64,000 bases of DNA from Burkholderia sp. BCC1644 (GTDB lineage Bacteria; Pseudomonadota; Gammaproteobacteria; Burkholderiales; Burkholderiaceae): assembly GCF_902833225.1 (NCBI RefSeq), contig NZ_CADFEI010000018.1:98554-162553 (forward strand). Direction: 5' to 3'. Of this stretch, positions 26,468 through 35,892 are shown one piece after another (the first letter of the stretch is position 1; every line of letters starts with the position of its first letter). The translations under genes and the position numbers were made by a program. The notes under the pieces are model-generated. The model had not been told where the DNA came from and ran no database searches. It saw only the letters and a list, made by a program, of their open reading frames with translations.

Positions 26468-27502
26468 ATGAAGAAGGCGATCGTCACCGGAGTAACCGGC
26501 CAAGATGGAGCATATCTTGCGAAGTTTCTCCTGGAGCAAGGCTATGTGGTATTCGGGACTTATCGCCGTACCAGCTCGGTGAATTTCTGGCGCGTCGAGG
26601 AACTCGGGATCGCTCAGCATCCAGATTTCCACGTGGTCGAGTACGATCTTACGGATCTCGGTTCAAGCATAAGGCTGCTGCGAGAGACAGAGGCCACTGA
26701 GGTGTATAATCTCGCCGCACAAAGCTTTGTCGGTGTATCGTTTGATCAACCGATAACTACGGCCGAGATAACCGGGATTGGTGCGCTTCATTTGCTTGAA
26801 GCAATTCGAATTGTCAATCCAGATATCCGTTTTTATCAGGCTAGTACTTCTGAAATGTTCGGCAAAGTGCAAGCGGTCCCGCAAACGGAAGATACGCCTT
26901 TCTACCCGCGCAGTCCGTATGGCGTAGCAAAGTTGTATGCGCATTGGATGACGGTGAATTATCGCGAAAGTTACAACATCTTTGCGAGCAGCGGAATTCT
27001 CTTCAATCACGAGTCACCACTGCGTGGCCGTGAATTTGTCACACGTAAGATCACCGATAGCATCGCGAAGATTCGCCTCGGCAAGCTCGACATCCTTGAG
27101 CTTGGTAATCTGGATGCCAAGCGTGATTGGGGATACGCAAAAGAATACGTTGAGGGAATGTGGCGAATGCTGCAGGCTGATAAGGCGGACACTTATGTGT
27201 TGGCCACCAATCGAACTGAAACTGTCCGCGATTTTGTTAGTATGGCCGGTAAGGCGGCTGGTTTTAACATTGCGTGGGTGGGCAAGGACGAAAACGAGAT
27301 TGGTGTCGATACTGTGTCTGGTAAGGAAATTGTGAAGATCAATCCGAAGTTTTACCGTCCTGCGGAAGTGGACTTGCTGATTGGCGATCCCGCGAAGGCA
27401 CGGGCGGAGCTTGGTTGGGAACCCCGCACAACGCTGGAGCAACTCTGCGAAATGATGGTTGAGGCCGATATTCGTCGCAATGAAATTGGCTTTTCGTTTT
27501 GA
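26468..27502 (+). CDS. gmd: GDP-mannose 4,6-dehydratase
   Basis: This 344-residue extended SDR converts GDP-D-mannose to GDP-4-keto-6-deoxy-D-mannose. It has TGVTGQDGAYLAKFLLEQGY (NADP binding), the catalytic S/T-E region ASTSEMFGKVQAVPQTEDTP, and Y-x3-K in SPYGVAKLYAHW, plus FNHESPLRGREFVTRKI, which is diagnostic for Gmd. It receives GDP-mannose from ManC and passes product to Rmd, encoded 3 bp downstream. A 237-bp leader separates it from the GT2-GT4 gene. Confidence 0.95.
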   Translation: MKKAIVTGVTGQDGAYLAKFLLEQGYVVFGTYRRTSSVNFWRVEELGIAQHPDFHVVEYDLTDLGSSIRLLRETEATEVYNLAAQSFVGVSFDQPITTAEITGIGALHLLEAIRIVNPDIRFYQASTSEMFGKVQAVPQTEDTPFYPRSPYGVAKLYAHWMTVNYRESYNIFASSGILFNHESPLRGREFVTRKITDSIAKIRLGKLDILELGNLDAKRDWGYAKEYVEGMWRMLQADKADTYVLATNRTETVRDFVSMAGKAAGFNIAWVGKDENEIGVDTVSGKEIVKINPKFYRPAEVDLLIGDPAKARAELGWEPRTTLEQLCEMMVEADIRRNEIGFSF

Positions 27503-27505
27503 CGT

Positions 27506-28399
27506 ATGGCTAGGATTCTGATCACCGGTATCGCTGGCTTCACGGCGCGACATCTTGTCGAAGCCCTGCTCGGTGCAGGACATGAGGTTTGTGGTATAGC
27601 GCATCGACCGGTTCAATCAGCCGATGTGCGTACGCATGTATGTGACTTACTTGACAAGCCGAAGCTGACCGACATCTTGGTCGAAGAGCGACCTGACGCG
27701 ATCGTTCATCTCGCAGCGATTGCGTTCGTCGCTCATGGCGACGTGAACGCTATCTATCAGACAAATGTGATTGGCACGCGCACATTGCTTGACGCGGTCG
27801 CAGCATCTGGTTGCTCGCCGAGAGCGCTGTTGGTCGCGAGCAGTGCAAATGTCTATGGGAATGCTGGCGTCGAAGTGATTGACGAATCGGTCAGCGCATT
27901 ACCGGCCAATGACTATGCCGTCAGCAAGCTTGCGATGGAGTATGTCGCCCATTTGTGGGAAGACCGGTTGCCGATTACTATTGTGCGGCCATTCAATTAT
28001 ACGGGCGTTGGTCAAGGCGTCAATTTTCTATTACCTAAAATCGCTTCGCATTTCCGCAACAGAGCGTCGGTGATCGAACTGGGGAATCTCGATGTGGTTC
28101 GGGATTTTTCGGACGTTCGAACAGTTGTCAACGCATATACGCGGCTACTTGACGGCCATTTCGCTGGCCAGACTTTTAACGTATGCAGTGGAAATGGGAG
28201 TACCTTGCAAGACGTGCTCGAAATCATGAGTGATCTCGCAGGGTACCGCCCGGAAATCCGGGTCAATCCTTCCTTTGTGCGAGCAAACGAAGTTCGGAAG
28301 CTGATCGGCTCAAAAGTCAAACTTGAACAGGCGATCGGGCCGTTGGAGGCTATCCCTTTGCGCGATACGCTTCGGTGGATGCTGGACGGGCCGGCGTGA
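27506..28399 (+). CDS. rmd: GDP-6-deoxy-D-mannose (D-rhamnose) reductase
   Basis: This 297-residue extended SDR has ILITGIAGFTARHLVEALL, the Ser region VASSANVYGNAG, and the YAVSKLAMEY catalytic Tyr-Lys. It is predicted to reduce the 4-keto group of GDP-4-keto-6-deoxy-D-mannose to GDP-D-rhamnose. Rmd is preferred over GDP-fucose synthase because of the short length and the overall pattern; a GDP-6-deoxy-D-talose synthase remains possible. It lies 3 bp after gmd, and its stop overlaps the next glycosyltransferase start as GTGA. Confidence 0.85.
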   Translation: MARILITGIAGFTARHLVEALLGAGHEVCGIAHRPVQSADVRTHVCDLLDKPKLTDILVEERPDAIVHLAAIAFVAHGDVNAIYQTNVIGTRTLLDAVAASGCSPRALLVASSANVYGNAGVEVIDESVSALPANDYAVSKLAMEYVAHLWEDRLPITIVRPFNYTGVGQGVNFLLPKIASHFRNRASVIELGNLDVVRDFSDVRTVVNAYTRLLDGHFAGQTFNVCSGNGSTLQDVLEIMSDLAGYRPEIRVNPSFVRANEVRKLIGSKVKLEQAIGPLEAIPLRDTLRWMLDGPA

Positions 28400-29517
28400 G
28401 GCTTGCGCTCGCTGTAGACGCCATCGCACCTCCGCTCACCGGGATTGGCCGATATGCGTGGGAGCTTGCGAGCCACTACCAGACGATGCGCAATGAGTTT
28501 GACGCATTGCGCTTTTTCTGTTCAGATCGTTGGGTCAAGGATCCGGCGCGACTGCTGATTTCTGCTGCGCACGCGGCCTCGGGGCGCAAGAGCAGTTTCT
28601 TTCTTCCGCGAACTGCGAGGAATTGGCGTCGGTGGTGGATGGGGCGAGAGATGCGTGGTCATGTATTTCACTCGCCGAATTATTTTCTGCCTGAGCAAGT
28701 TGAAAGCGGAATCGTGACGGTGCACGACCTTTCCGTGTTCAAGTATCCCGAAACTCATCCGGTTGAGCGTATCAGGCACTTCGAACGTAGCTTTACGTCA
28801 ACATTGCGCCGCGCGACACACCTGATCACGGACTCGGAAGCCACGCGTACTGAAGTGATTGGCTATTTCGGATGGCCGTCTGAGCGCGTTACGGCGATTG
28901 GCCTCGGAGTCAGTGATAAATTTCGATTGCGCGACGCGTCGGAAGCGGGCGCGGCGTTGCGTGAACACGGTCTTGTGCATGGTGGCTATTCACTTTGCGT
29001 TTCGACACTTGAGCCGCGTAAACGGATCGACCGGCTGCTCGACGCTTACCGCGATATACCGATGGCGTTACGCTCGTGTTACCCGTTGGTTCTCGCAGGC
29101 AGCAGGGGGTGGCTGAGCGATGCGTTGCAGGAACAGATCGTCGTCGGCGAAAGCGAGGGATGGTTAAAGTATCTCGGCTTTGCCGACGAGGCGTTTCTAC
29201 CGCTGCTTTATTCCGGCGCTAGGGCCTTTCTATTTCCATCAGTCTACGAGGGGTTTGGTCTCCCCGTGCTTGAGGCGATGGCGAGTGGAGTGCCCACTCT
29301 GACTTCCAACCATTCGTCGCTGCCGGAAGTGGCAAACGGCGCCGCGTGGCTCGTCGAGCCCGATGATCACGATGCTCTACGAGATGGGATAGGGCGGGTT
29401 TTGTGCGACAACGCGTGGCGTATAAGTGCAGTCAGGCGAGGCCTTGATGTTGCGTGTGGAGCTACTTGGAATCAATGTGCGAAACGCACCCTTGACGTAT
29501 GCCGTCGTTCAGCCTGA
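28396..29517 (+). CDS. GT4 family glycosyltransferase
   Basis: This 373-residue GT-B enzyme begins VRLALAVDAIAPPLTGIGRY, a typical mannosyl/rhamnosyl transferase opening, and has VHDLSVFKYPETHPVERIRH, STLEPRKRIDRLL and FPSVYEGFGLPVLEAMASG. The start is the GTG at 28396, overlapping the rmd stop by 4 bp, so it is coupled to the D-rhamnose genes and probably transfers D-rhamnose. It converges with the next glycosyltransferase gene across 24 bp. Confidence 0.88.
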   Translation: MRLALAVDAIAPPLTGIGRYAWELASHYQTMRNEFDALRFFCSDRWVKDPARLLISAAHAASGRKSSFFLPRTARNWRRWWMGREMRGHVFHSPNYFLPEQVESGIVTVHDLSVFKYPETHPVERIRHFERSFTSTLRRATHLITDSEATRTEVIGYFGWPSERVTAIGLGVSDKFRLRDASEAGAALREHGLVHGGYSLCVSTLEPRKRIDRLLDAYRDIPMALRSCYPLVLAGSRGWLSDALQEQIVVGESEGWLKYLGFADEAFLPLLYSGARAFLFPSVYEGFGLPVLEAMASGVPTLTSNHSSLPEVANGAAWLVEPDDHDALRDGIGRVLCDNAWRISAVRRGLDVACGATWNQCAKRTLDVCRRSA

Positions 29518-29541
29518 GCACGGTGTGTAGGGGCAAACTTG

Positions 29542-30822
29542 CTAGCGCAGTGATGCCAGCAACGCTCGAAGCTGATTTGCGCTGGCATTCCACGTCTGTA
29601 CATTCATCCCTTTGCTCGCGGTTGCCGTGCCGCTCTGGACTTCTGTCAGCCACTTAGCCAACTGAGGAGCAAGTTCGCTGCCATTGCTCGCGGTGAAAAA
29701 CGACGCGTGCGCGCCTGCGATCTCCCGGAACACGGGGAGATCGCGTGCAAATATCGGCATGCCGTACCGTGCGGCCTCGACGAGCGGCAAGCCGAAGCCT
29801 TCGGCCTCGGACGCCATCAACAAGCCATCGAGTTCCGCATACAGCCGCTCCAGTTCGTGGTCGTCGACTTCGGAGAGCCAAAAGAGTCGTTTGCCAGCTT
29901 CGGCATGGTGCTTCAAGCGCTCAGCCAATGGATTTATTTGCCAGCCTGGTTTGCCGGCAATAACCAGGGAACCGTCGAAGCCGTCACGCCATAATCGGTC
30001 GAACGCATCAAGGACCTGAGCATGGCCTTTGCGTGGCTCGATCGTTCCAACCATGAGCGTGGTGGGGCCGCCGCCATAGTTCTTGACTGGCGACTGTTTC
30101 GACTTTGCCGTGCTCTTCGGCGACGTATCAACGAGGGGGGCGGAACCGAGGTGAAACCAGTGTGTTGCGATTTCATCTGTCGCGAATCCGAATCGACGAT
30201 GCAAACAATCACGCATTTCGTCTGATACCGATTTCGAGATGCAAAACAGTGCGTCTGCTTGCACGGCTAGCGTCGATAACCAATGGCGATACGAGCGGCG
30301 AGCGCGGGGCGTGAACCAGTCGGGATGAAGGATTGGCAGCAGATCGTAGACAATGAACGCGCAGCGGACACCTTGTGCGCGCCAGTGAAGCAGTTCTGCA
30401 TGACGGCGGGGCAAGATGCGGCTGGTCAGGTCGAGACCGAGAAAGAGGTCCCCGCTCGATACGCGAACGTGCTCATCTTCTTCCACCACTTCGGATCCGG
30501 TAAGCGACGCTTGCCAAGCATTGGCGTAGCGATAGGGCTGTGCCCTTGTTGCTCGGACGAGGCGGATTTCGAATCCGGCTGGAGGAGACTTTAGCAGATC
30601 GAGTGCCAGTGATTTCACGACGCGTTGAATGCCGGTCCCGGCGTCGTGCGACGCAATGATCGACACGTCGATCAGCAGCGCCCTGTTTGGCGGGGCATGG
30701 GGGCGTTTGGCTGGAGAAAGTGCCATGACGGCACGTCTTGCGAGATTCGCGAGCCGTGGAGTGCACCAAATCGCAGCCCACTGCAAAACTCCCGCGTTCA
30801 GCATTCCAATTGAGCGACGCAT
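29542..30822 (-). CDS. GT4 family glycosyltransferase
   Basis: This 426-residue glycosyltransferase contains LLIDVSIIASHDAGTGIQRV near residue 50, FIVYDLLPILHPDWF, MVGTIEPRKGHAQVLDAFD and MASEAEGFGLPLVEAARYG. The first about 45 residues are an unconserved leader. I start at the ATG at 30822, just after the wzt stop (16 bp); the longer reading overlaps wzt. It is the last gene of the wcbD-wzm-wzt-GT operon. The similarity of its key segments to the wcbB and 28396 enzymes suggests a polymannose/polyrhamnose-type substrate family. Confidence 0.87.
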   Translation of the reverse strand: MRRSIGMLNAGVLQWAAIWCTPRLANLARRAVMALSPAKRPHAPPNRALLIDVSIIASHDAGTGIQRVVKSLALDLLKSPPAGFEIRLVRATRAQPYRYANAWQASLTGSEVVEEDEHVRVSSGDLFLGLDLTSRILPRRHAELLHWRAQGVRCAFIVYDLLPILHPDWFTPRARRSYRHWLSTLAVQADALFCISKSVSDEMRDCLHRRFGFATDEIATHWFHLGSAPLVDTSPKSTAKSKQSPVKNYGGGPTTLMVGTIEPRKGHAQVLDAFDRLWRDGFDGSLVIAGKPGWQINPLAERLKHHAEAGKRLFWLSEVDDHELERLYAELDGLLMASEAEGFGLPLVEAARYGMPIFARDLPVFREIAGAHASFFTASNGSELAPQLAKWLTEVQSGTATASKGMNVQTWNASANQLRALLASLR

Positions 30823-30838
30823 TCGAAATTGACTGACT

Positions 30839-31492
30839 TCAAACCACGCTTTCGCGATAGAAGGTGTAAGCGTCTTCGATGTCGTCGAAGGTGTTGAGTT
30901 TTCCCTGAACGAGCACCGCGGCACGGTCGCAGTGTTCGCGAATATAGCCAGAGTCGTGGCTCACGATGATCAAGGACCTATCACGCCGTCGCTCGAAAAG
31001 CTCATGGTGGCACTTGTCGTGAAAGCGACTGTCGCCCACCGCCACAATTTCGTCGATCAGAAAACAATCAAACTCAATCGCCATCGATATCGCGAACGCC
31101 AGCCTCGCACGCATACCCGCCGAATAACTCTTCACGGGTTCGCGCAGATAATAGCCCAGCTCGGAGAATTCCTGGACGAACGGTTCGGCTGCCTTGGGGT
31201 CCGCACCATACACGCGGCAAATGAACCGCAGGTTGTCCATGCCGGTGAGGCTGCCCTGGAATGCGCCGCCGAATGCAAGGGGCCATGAAACACTCATGTT
31301 GCGGCGAATTTTGCCCTCAGTCGGCAATTCGGCTCCGCTAATCATGCGGATCATGGTGGATTTGCCCGCACCGTTGCGACCAAGAATGCCGATTTTCTCG
31401 CCGGTTTGCACCTGCAGGTTGATCGTATCCAGTACGCGGCGACTGCCTTGCCGTGTATGGTAGTCCTTGCTGACGTCGATGAGCTCGATCAT
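30839..31492 (-). CDS. wzt: capsule ABC exporter ATP-binding protein
   Basis: KpsT/Wzt-type ATPase of 217 residues. It has Walker A GRNGAGKSTMIRMISG, the signature segment KSYSAGMRARLAFAISMAIE and Walker B DCFLIDEIVAVGD, followed by the switch His in IIVSHDSGYI. It lacks the C-terminal carbohydrate-binding extension of O-antigen Wzt proteins, so it is the short capsule (KpsT) type that does not read a chain-terminal cap. It overlaps wzm by 4 bp. Confidence 0.95.
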   Translation of the reverse strand: MIELIDVSKDYHTRQGSRRVLDTINLQVQTGEKIGILGRNGAGKSTMIRMISGAELPTEGKIRRNMSVSWPLAFGGAFQGSLTGMDNLRFICRVYGADPKAAEPFVQEFSELGYYLREPVKSYSAGMRARLAFAISMAIEFDCFLIDEIVAVGDSRFHDKCHHELFERRRDRSLIIVSHDSGYIREHCDRAAVLVQGKLNTFDDIEDAYTFYRESVV

Positions 31493-32280
31493 TCCGGTTC
31501 AACCCGCTTGCTTGCGTCTTTAACGAGGCTGAGGCCGATAAACAGAAGCACCATGTCGCACCACACCATATAGCCGATATCGTAGTGCGCCTTTACTAGT
31601 GTGCCGAAATATCCGGCGCGCAGCATTTCCGCGCCGTGAACCATCGGCAATAGCAAGACCACTTTCTGAAAGTTGGGCGGCAACCATTCGACCATGAAGA
31701 GCGCGCCGGATAGCGGGAAGAGCAGGTAGGCAACCGTATGCCAGACCCGGTCGGCGGCTTCACTGCGCTCGCTTAACGCGCCGATAATGAATCCGAGCGA
31801 GCTGCCGAAGATCGCCAGATGTATCCAGCCGCCGATGATAAGTGTCAGATTCTGGGGGGCTGACATCAACCCCAGCGTCATGAAGACGACGGTTAGAAAT
31901 ACAAAGGAAATCGTCGTGCCAGTGATTTCGAGCGCTACGCGCGCAATGAAAAGATCAATTACGCGCACATTTCGGTGATAGAGGAGCGCTTGGTTCGGCT
32001 CGATTGCAAGCGCACACCGGTTTGCACAATTGCGCCACAAGAGCACTGAAGAATATCCGGTTACGGCGAAGGCAGTAATCGGAAGGTTGGACCCATGGGT
32101 TGCTTTCGTGGCGGTCCATAGTCCAAGAATCCCCAGCGTGAACATCATCGGCTCGAAGAAGATCCACAAGAAGCCGACGTTGTGTCTACCGTACCGCGTG
32201 AGAATTTCGCGCATCAACAGCGCGCCGACCACGCGCAGTTGAATTTGCAGCGACCTCAGCAAGGGAGTGTCGTGATGCAA
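31489..32280 (-). CDS. wzm: capsule ABC exporter permease
   Basis: This 263-residue inner-membrane permease of the ABC-2 (KpsM/Wzm) type has about six hydrophobic segments. Its opening MREILTRYGRHNVGFLWIFFEP is the classic cytoplasmic amphipathic entry helix of the family. It exports the lipid-linked capsule across the inner membrane with Wzt, and it should contact the periplasmic WcbD. It lies 11 bp after wcbD and overlaps wzt by 4 bp. Confidence 0.95.
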   Translation of the reverse strand: MHHDTPLLRSLQIQLRVVGALLMREILTRYGRHNVGFLWIFFEPMMFTLGILGLWTATKATHGSNLPITAFAVTGYSSVLLWRNCANRCALAIEPNQALLYHRNVRVIDLFIARVALEITGTTISFVFLTVVFMTLGLMSAPQNLTLIIGGWIHLAIFGSSLGFIIGALSERSEAADRVWHTVAYLLFPLSGALFMVEWLPPNFQKVVLLLPMVHGAEMLRAGYFGTLVKAHYDIGYMVWCDMVLLFIGLSLVKDASKRVEPE

Positions 32281-32291
32281 GATGCCTGTCC

Positions 32292-33491
32292 TTAATCGTG
32301 GTGTTCCCGCACGCCGGCGAGCAGCAGACTCAGGACACCCCAGGCGATCATTCCCAATGCGAACACCTCGAATATGGACTTCAGTCGCTTGGGTTCTATT
32401 GCAACATCGGGCGCATTGGGCTGCACAAGCCTTTCAAGATAAAGCTGTTTCCGTTCCGCTTCACCCCGAGCGCTCTCCAATGCAGTCATTGCGGAAGCAA
32501 GTTGCTTGTCTGCGAATTGCGCGTCGAGTTGCAATCGCGCATAGTTCGCGGCCTTCTGCGAAAGCGAATCCTTCCCGCCAGTCACCCCTCCGGTTGCAAT
32601 TTGAATCTGCTTTTGCATCGATTCGATGTTCGTCTTCAGCACCGGAATTTGCGGGTTCTGCGGTGAAATCGACTGCAGCTGCATGAGCTGCGTTTGCGCA
32701 GCGAACATCTGCGATTGCAGGCTCGTTACCTGCTGGAGCTGCAGCGCAGATTGCTTCTCCGGATCGAACACGGTGTACGAGTTCCGGTAGGCTGCAAGCG
32801 CCGCTGCTGCATCCTTTGCCTTTGTCGCAGCCTGGTTGACTTCACGCTGCGCAAACTCTACGGTATCCGCCGCTGCTCGCTGGTTCATCCGGTTGACGAG
32901 CCGCTCGCTGATTTCCAGCAACGTCTGGTTGATCTTTTCTGCGTCTTTCGACGTAAAAGCACGGACTTGCAACGTAGTAATCGCAGACGTCGAATCGAAT
33001 TCCACTGATACGATGTGCTTGCCGTAGTACTTCCACAAAGCTTCGAAGCTGTCGTCGAAACTCGAGTTGAAACGGCTAATAACGTCGCCTCGATTCGAGT
33101 ACGAGTTAAGGATGTAGTTGCCTCGATCCAGCTCGGAAAGCGCATCACGCGACTGGATATAGTCGACCACGGGGTAAGTATCGTCTTGTGCCCGTGAGAA
33201 TCCGGTGCCTTGAAGCAGGGCGCCGACAACGCTTGTCTGGCTTTGTCGTTGAGGGCTGCGCACTACGAAACGTGATTCCGAAACGTAAACGTCGGACGCT
33301 ACAAGACCATAGTAGACGGTTGCGATCGTAGTGGGCACGAGCACCGTTAGCGCAAAGAGCCGATTAATCTTCTTGATCCGCTCAGTCAGGCCTTTGGGGG
33401 TTCCTGTTGGCGATCCCGATGTCGCCGTCCTGCTAGATACGTTATCCAACTCTTTTCCAGGCTGTTTGGCCCCTTTTTCACAACCAGCCAC
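32292..33491 (-). CDS. wcbD: capsule export inner-membrane protein (KpsE/WcbD)
   Basis: This periplasmic adaptor of the polysaccharide co-polymerase-3/OPX system has 399 residues. One TM segment lies at about 43-62 and another near the C-terminus (FALGMIAWGVLSLLLAG), with a long coiled-coil periplasmic domain between (DAAAALAAYRNSYTVFDPEK and following). SESRFVVRSP directly after TM1 is typical of KpsE/CtrB proteins. It links Wzm/Wzt with WcbC. It is the first gene of a four-gene minus operon and is divergent from wcbO. Confidence 0.93.
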   Translation of the reverse strand: MAGCEKGAKQPGKELDNVSSRTATSGSPTGTPKGLTERIKKINRLFALTVLVPTTIATVYYGLVASDVYVSESRFVVRSPQRQSQTSVVGALLQGTGFSRAQDDTYPVVDYIQSRDALSELDRGNYILNSYSNRGDVISRFNSSFDDSFEALWKYYGKHIVSVEFDSTSAITTLQVRAFTSKDAEKINQTLLEISERLVNRMNQRAAADTVEFAQREVNQAATKAKDAAAALAAYRNSYTVFDPEKQSALQLQQVTSLQSQMFAAQTQLMQLQSISPQNPQIPVLKTNIESMQKQIQIATGGVTGGKDSLSQKAANYARLQLDAQFADKQLASAMTALESARGEAERKQLYLERLVQPNAPDVAIEPKRLKSIFEVFALGMIAWGVLSLLLAGVREHHD

Positions 33492-33907
33492 TTTGTGGCG
33501 CTTTTGTGACCGAGGGGCGAAAATATCCGCAAACTGTGTCGCAACTCTACGGACAACGTTTCAAACGGGCTGGCGACCTGCTTGCGCACTTTGGTGCACA
33601 TCGCGTCGCCTCGTTAGCGTGCTGCCGTGTTTCGGCAGCGCATATCTCTGCAGCAGATTCGCGCAGATCGAGCCGCGGCGGCTGATTATAGCCATCGGAT
33701 GTGCAGGGCGCCATCGTGTTGTGATTGTGGCCACATCTTGCCGCATTTTTCGCCATTCCTATATTGATTTCAGCTGTAATGAGGTATTCTTCGATTCTTG
33801 CTGGGACCACGAACCTTATATAACCATTACAGGCTTATTGCATCGAAGCATCGCGGGCGTCACCGCTGTATTTCGAGGGGGCCTTATGCGCCGTTTGACC
33901 AGACCAG
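33492..33907. other. 416-bp divergent regulatory region between wcbD and wcbO
   Basis: No gene is present. The plus-strand operon wcbO-T and the minus operon wcbD-wzm-wzt both start from it. A possible plus-strand promoter TTCTTG-18-TATAAC lies at about 33793-33822. I found no JUMPstart/ops element. Confidence 0.5.
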
Positions 33908-35113
33908 ATGCCTCGCTCATTCCTTGTCCTGCAAGGGACGGCCTCGCCGTTTTTCAGTCACCTTGCCGCTGCTTTGCGGGAACGCGGGCATTCGGTACGC
34001 AAGGTCAATTTTTGCGGCGGCGATCTGCTGTACAGCGGCGCAAAACATGCGTGGGACTACGACGGCAAGCCGAACGACTTGTCCGACTGGTACACGCAAA
34101 TCACGCGAGCAGGTGAGTTCACAGACGTCATCATGTTCGGTGATTGTCGCGAAATTCACCGCCACATGCACCCGATTTCGCAGGCGTTCGGCCTGCGGGT
34201 CCATGTTTTTGAAGAGGGCTATGTCCGCCCTCACTGGCTTACGCTCGAGAGAAGCGGGGTCAACGGACGTTCGTCGCTGCCGCGCGATCCGGTGTGGTAC
34301 CTCGACCAGCGGGGCATTATCCCGCCGAGCCCGGTTGGCCAGTCCACCGGTTACAACCTCGGCGAGCGCGCGTATCACGATATCCGTTATCGTGCTGCGA
34401 ACATGCTTTATGCGGCGCGGTTCCCGCATTATCGTAGCCATCGCCCAAGAAACGGCATCATGGAATACGCTGGTCTTGCCTCGCGCGCACTTTGCCAGGG
34501 CCGCCATCATCGTGACGCAGAGCACGTAACGCGCGAGCTTCTCGGCGCCGGCCAACGGTACTATCTCTTCCCGCTCCAGTTGAACTCGGATGCGCAGATA
34601 ATCGTCCATTCACCGTTTGACGGCGTCCGTGACGCTATCGCCAAGGTAATTCGATCATTCGCCCGCCACGCGCCGGCCGATACGTGGCTGGTCATCAAGA
34701 ACCACCCGCTCGACACTGGGCTCATCGACTATCGCCAATACGCGATGCGACTTGCGCATGAGCTCGACGTGGCAGACCGTTTGCGGTTCATCAACGCTGG
34801 TCACCTGCCGACGCTGCTCGAACACGCGCGTGCGGTCGTCGTGGTCAACAGCACTGTCGGGCTTTCGGCTCTGCATCATCGCCGTCCGTTGATCGCGCTT
34901 GGTACGGCGATTTACAACATGCCGGGGTTGACGTGGGCGGGTGAACTCGACGACTTCTGGCCAGATGCACCTCCGCCGGACATGAATCTGTATCAGGCAT
35001 TTCTCGACTACGTCGTCCACCACACACAGATCAACGGCGACTTCTACACGCGCACGGGCATCGAAATGGCGACTGCCGCTGCGGTTGTTCGTCTCGAGGC
35101 CGCACATGGCTAG
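33908..35113 (+). CDS. wcbO: capsule Kdo transferase KpsS/WcbO
   Basis: KpsS-type enzymes add the first Kdo to lyso-phosphatidylglycerol to begin the capsule anchor. This 401-residue protein begins FLVLQGTASPFFSHLAAALR, has HVFEEGYVRPHWLTLE and FPLQLNSDAQI, and a C-terminal segment VVVNSTVGLSALHHRRPLIA, all characteristic of the KpsS/LipA (Capsule_synth) family. It heads the operon wcbO-P-Q-R-S-T-GNAT and overlaps wcbP by 8 bp. Together with WcbA it provides the conserved anchor machinery; Kdo precursor genes are not in the window. Confidence 0.93.
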   Translation: MPRSFLVLQGTASPFFSHLAAALRERGHSVRKVNFCGGDLLYSGAKHAWDYDGKPNDLSDWYTQITRAGEFTDVIMFGDCREIHRHMHPISQAFGLRVHVFEEGYVRPHWLTLERSGVNGRSSLPRDPVWYLDQRGIIPPSPVGQSTGYNLGERAYHDIRYRAANMLYAARFPHYRSHRPRNGIMEYAGLASRALCQGRHHRDAEHVTRELLGAGQRYYLFPLQLNSDAQIIVHSPFDGVRDAIAKVIRSFARHAPADTWLVIKNHPLDTGLIDYRQYAMRLAHELDVADRLRFINAGHLPTLLEHARAVVVVNSTVGLSALHHRRPLIALGTAIYNMPGLTWAGELDDFWPDAPPPDMNLYQAFLDYVVHHTQINGDFYTRTGIEMATAAAVVRLEAAHG

Positions 35114-35891
35114 TGCCGCACCTCGTCACGTTGTCGTTACCGGCGCAAGCGCAGGCATCGGGCGTTCGCTCGCGACCGTCTATGCGGCGCCCGGTGTGGT
35201 GTTGGGGCTCGTTGGTCGGGACATGCGGCGACTCGATGCCTGCGCTGACGCCTGTCGCGCGCTCGGCGCGAAGGTAGTCACCGGACAGGTCGACGTGCGA
35301 GACGCTGAGGCGATGCGAGCGTGGTTATGGCAGTTCGACGACACTTATCCGATAGACCTGCTGATTGCCAACGCCGGGGTGGCCAGTACGCTTGATTCGG
35401 ATCGCGATTGGGAGGAGCTTGATCGCATGGCGGCAGTCGTCGACACCAATTTCTACGGGGCGATGCATGCGGTACTGCCGGTGATCGCGCGCATGCGGGG
35501 GCGCCGGAGCGGACAGATCGGGCTGATGTGCTCCATTGCAGCGATACGCGGCATGGCAATTTCACCCGCTTATTGTGCGAGCAAGGCCGCACTCAAGGCG
35601 TACGGCGATTCGGTGCGGCCCTTGCTGGCGCGTGACGGCGTGCATCTTGCGATCGTGTTGCCCGGTTTCGTCAGGACCGCGATGAGTGACGTTTTCCCAG
35701 GTGACAAGCCATTCATGTGGTCGGCCGACAGGGCCGCAGGCCATATTCGCCGGAAACTGGCTGCGCGGCGAGCCGTCATTGCGTTTCCGGGGCTGCTCGC
35801 ACTCGGCATGAGCTTGTTGACACTGCTGCCGGCCCGGCTCGGTGACGCGATACTCGGCCGACTGTCTTATCTGCCGGGACGGGAGCGCTAG
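35106..35891 (+). CDS. wcbP: short-chain dehydrogenase/reductase (WcbP-like)
   Basis: This 261-residue classical SDR has VVVTGASAGIGRSLAT (cofactor binding), LIANAGVAS, a catalytic Ser in MCSIAAIRGM and Tyr-Lys in YCASKAALKAYG. A hydrophobic C-terminal stretch (LLALGMSLLTLLPARLG) suggests membrane association, as seen in lipid-modifying SDRs. In this operon it could reduce a keto group made by the WcbR/WcbT lipid pathway, in the manner of 3-ketosphinganine reductase, but that is inference. The start overlaps the wcbO stop. Confidence 0.87.
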   Translation: MASAAPRHVVVTGASAGIGRSLATVYAAPGVVLGLVGRDMRRLDACADACRALGAKVVTGQVDVRDAEAMRAWLWQFDDTYPIDLLIANAGVASTLDSDRDWEELDRMAAVVDTNFYGAMHAVLPVIARMRGRRSGQIGLMCSIAAIRGMAISPAYCASKAALKAYGDSVRPLLARDGVHLAIVLPGFVRTAMSDVFPGDKPFMWSADRAAGHIRRKLAARRAVIAFPGLLALGMSLLTLLPARLGDAILGRLSYLPGRER

Positions 35892-35892
35892 C

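Noticed and set aside
33492..33907. JUMPstart/ops element of capsule operons
   Set aside because: I searched the divergent region by eye for GGCGGTAG and found none.
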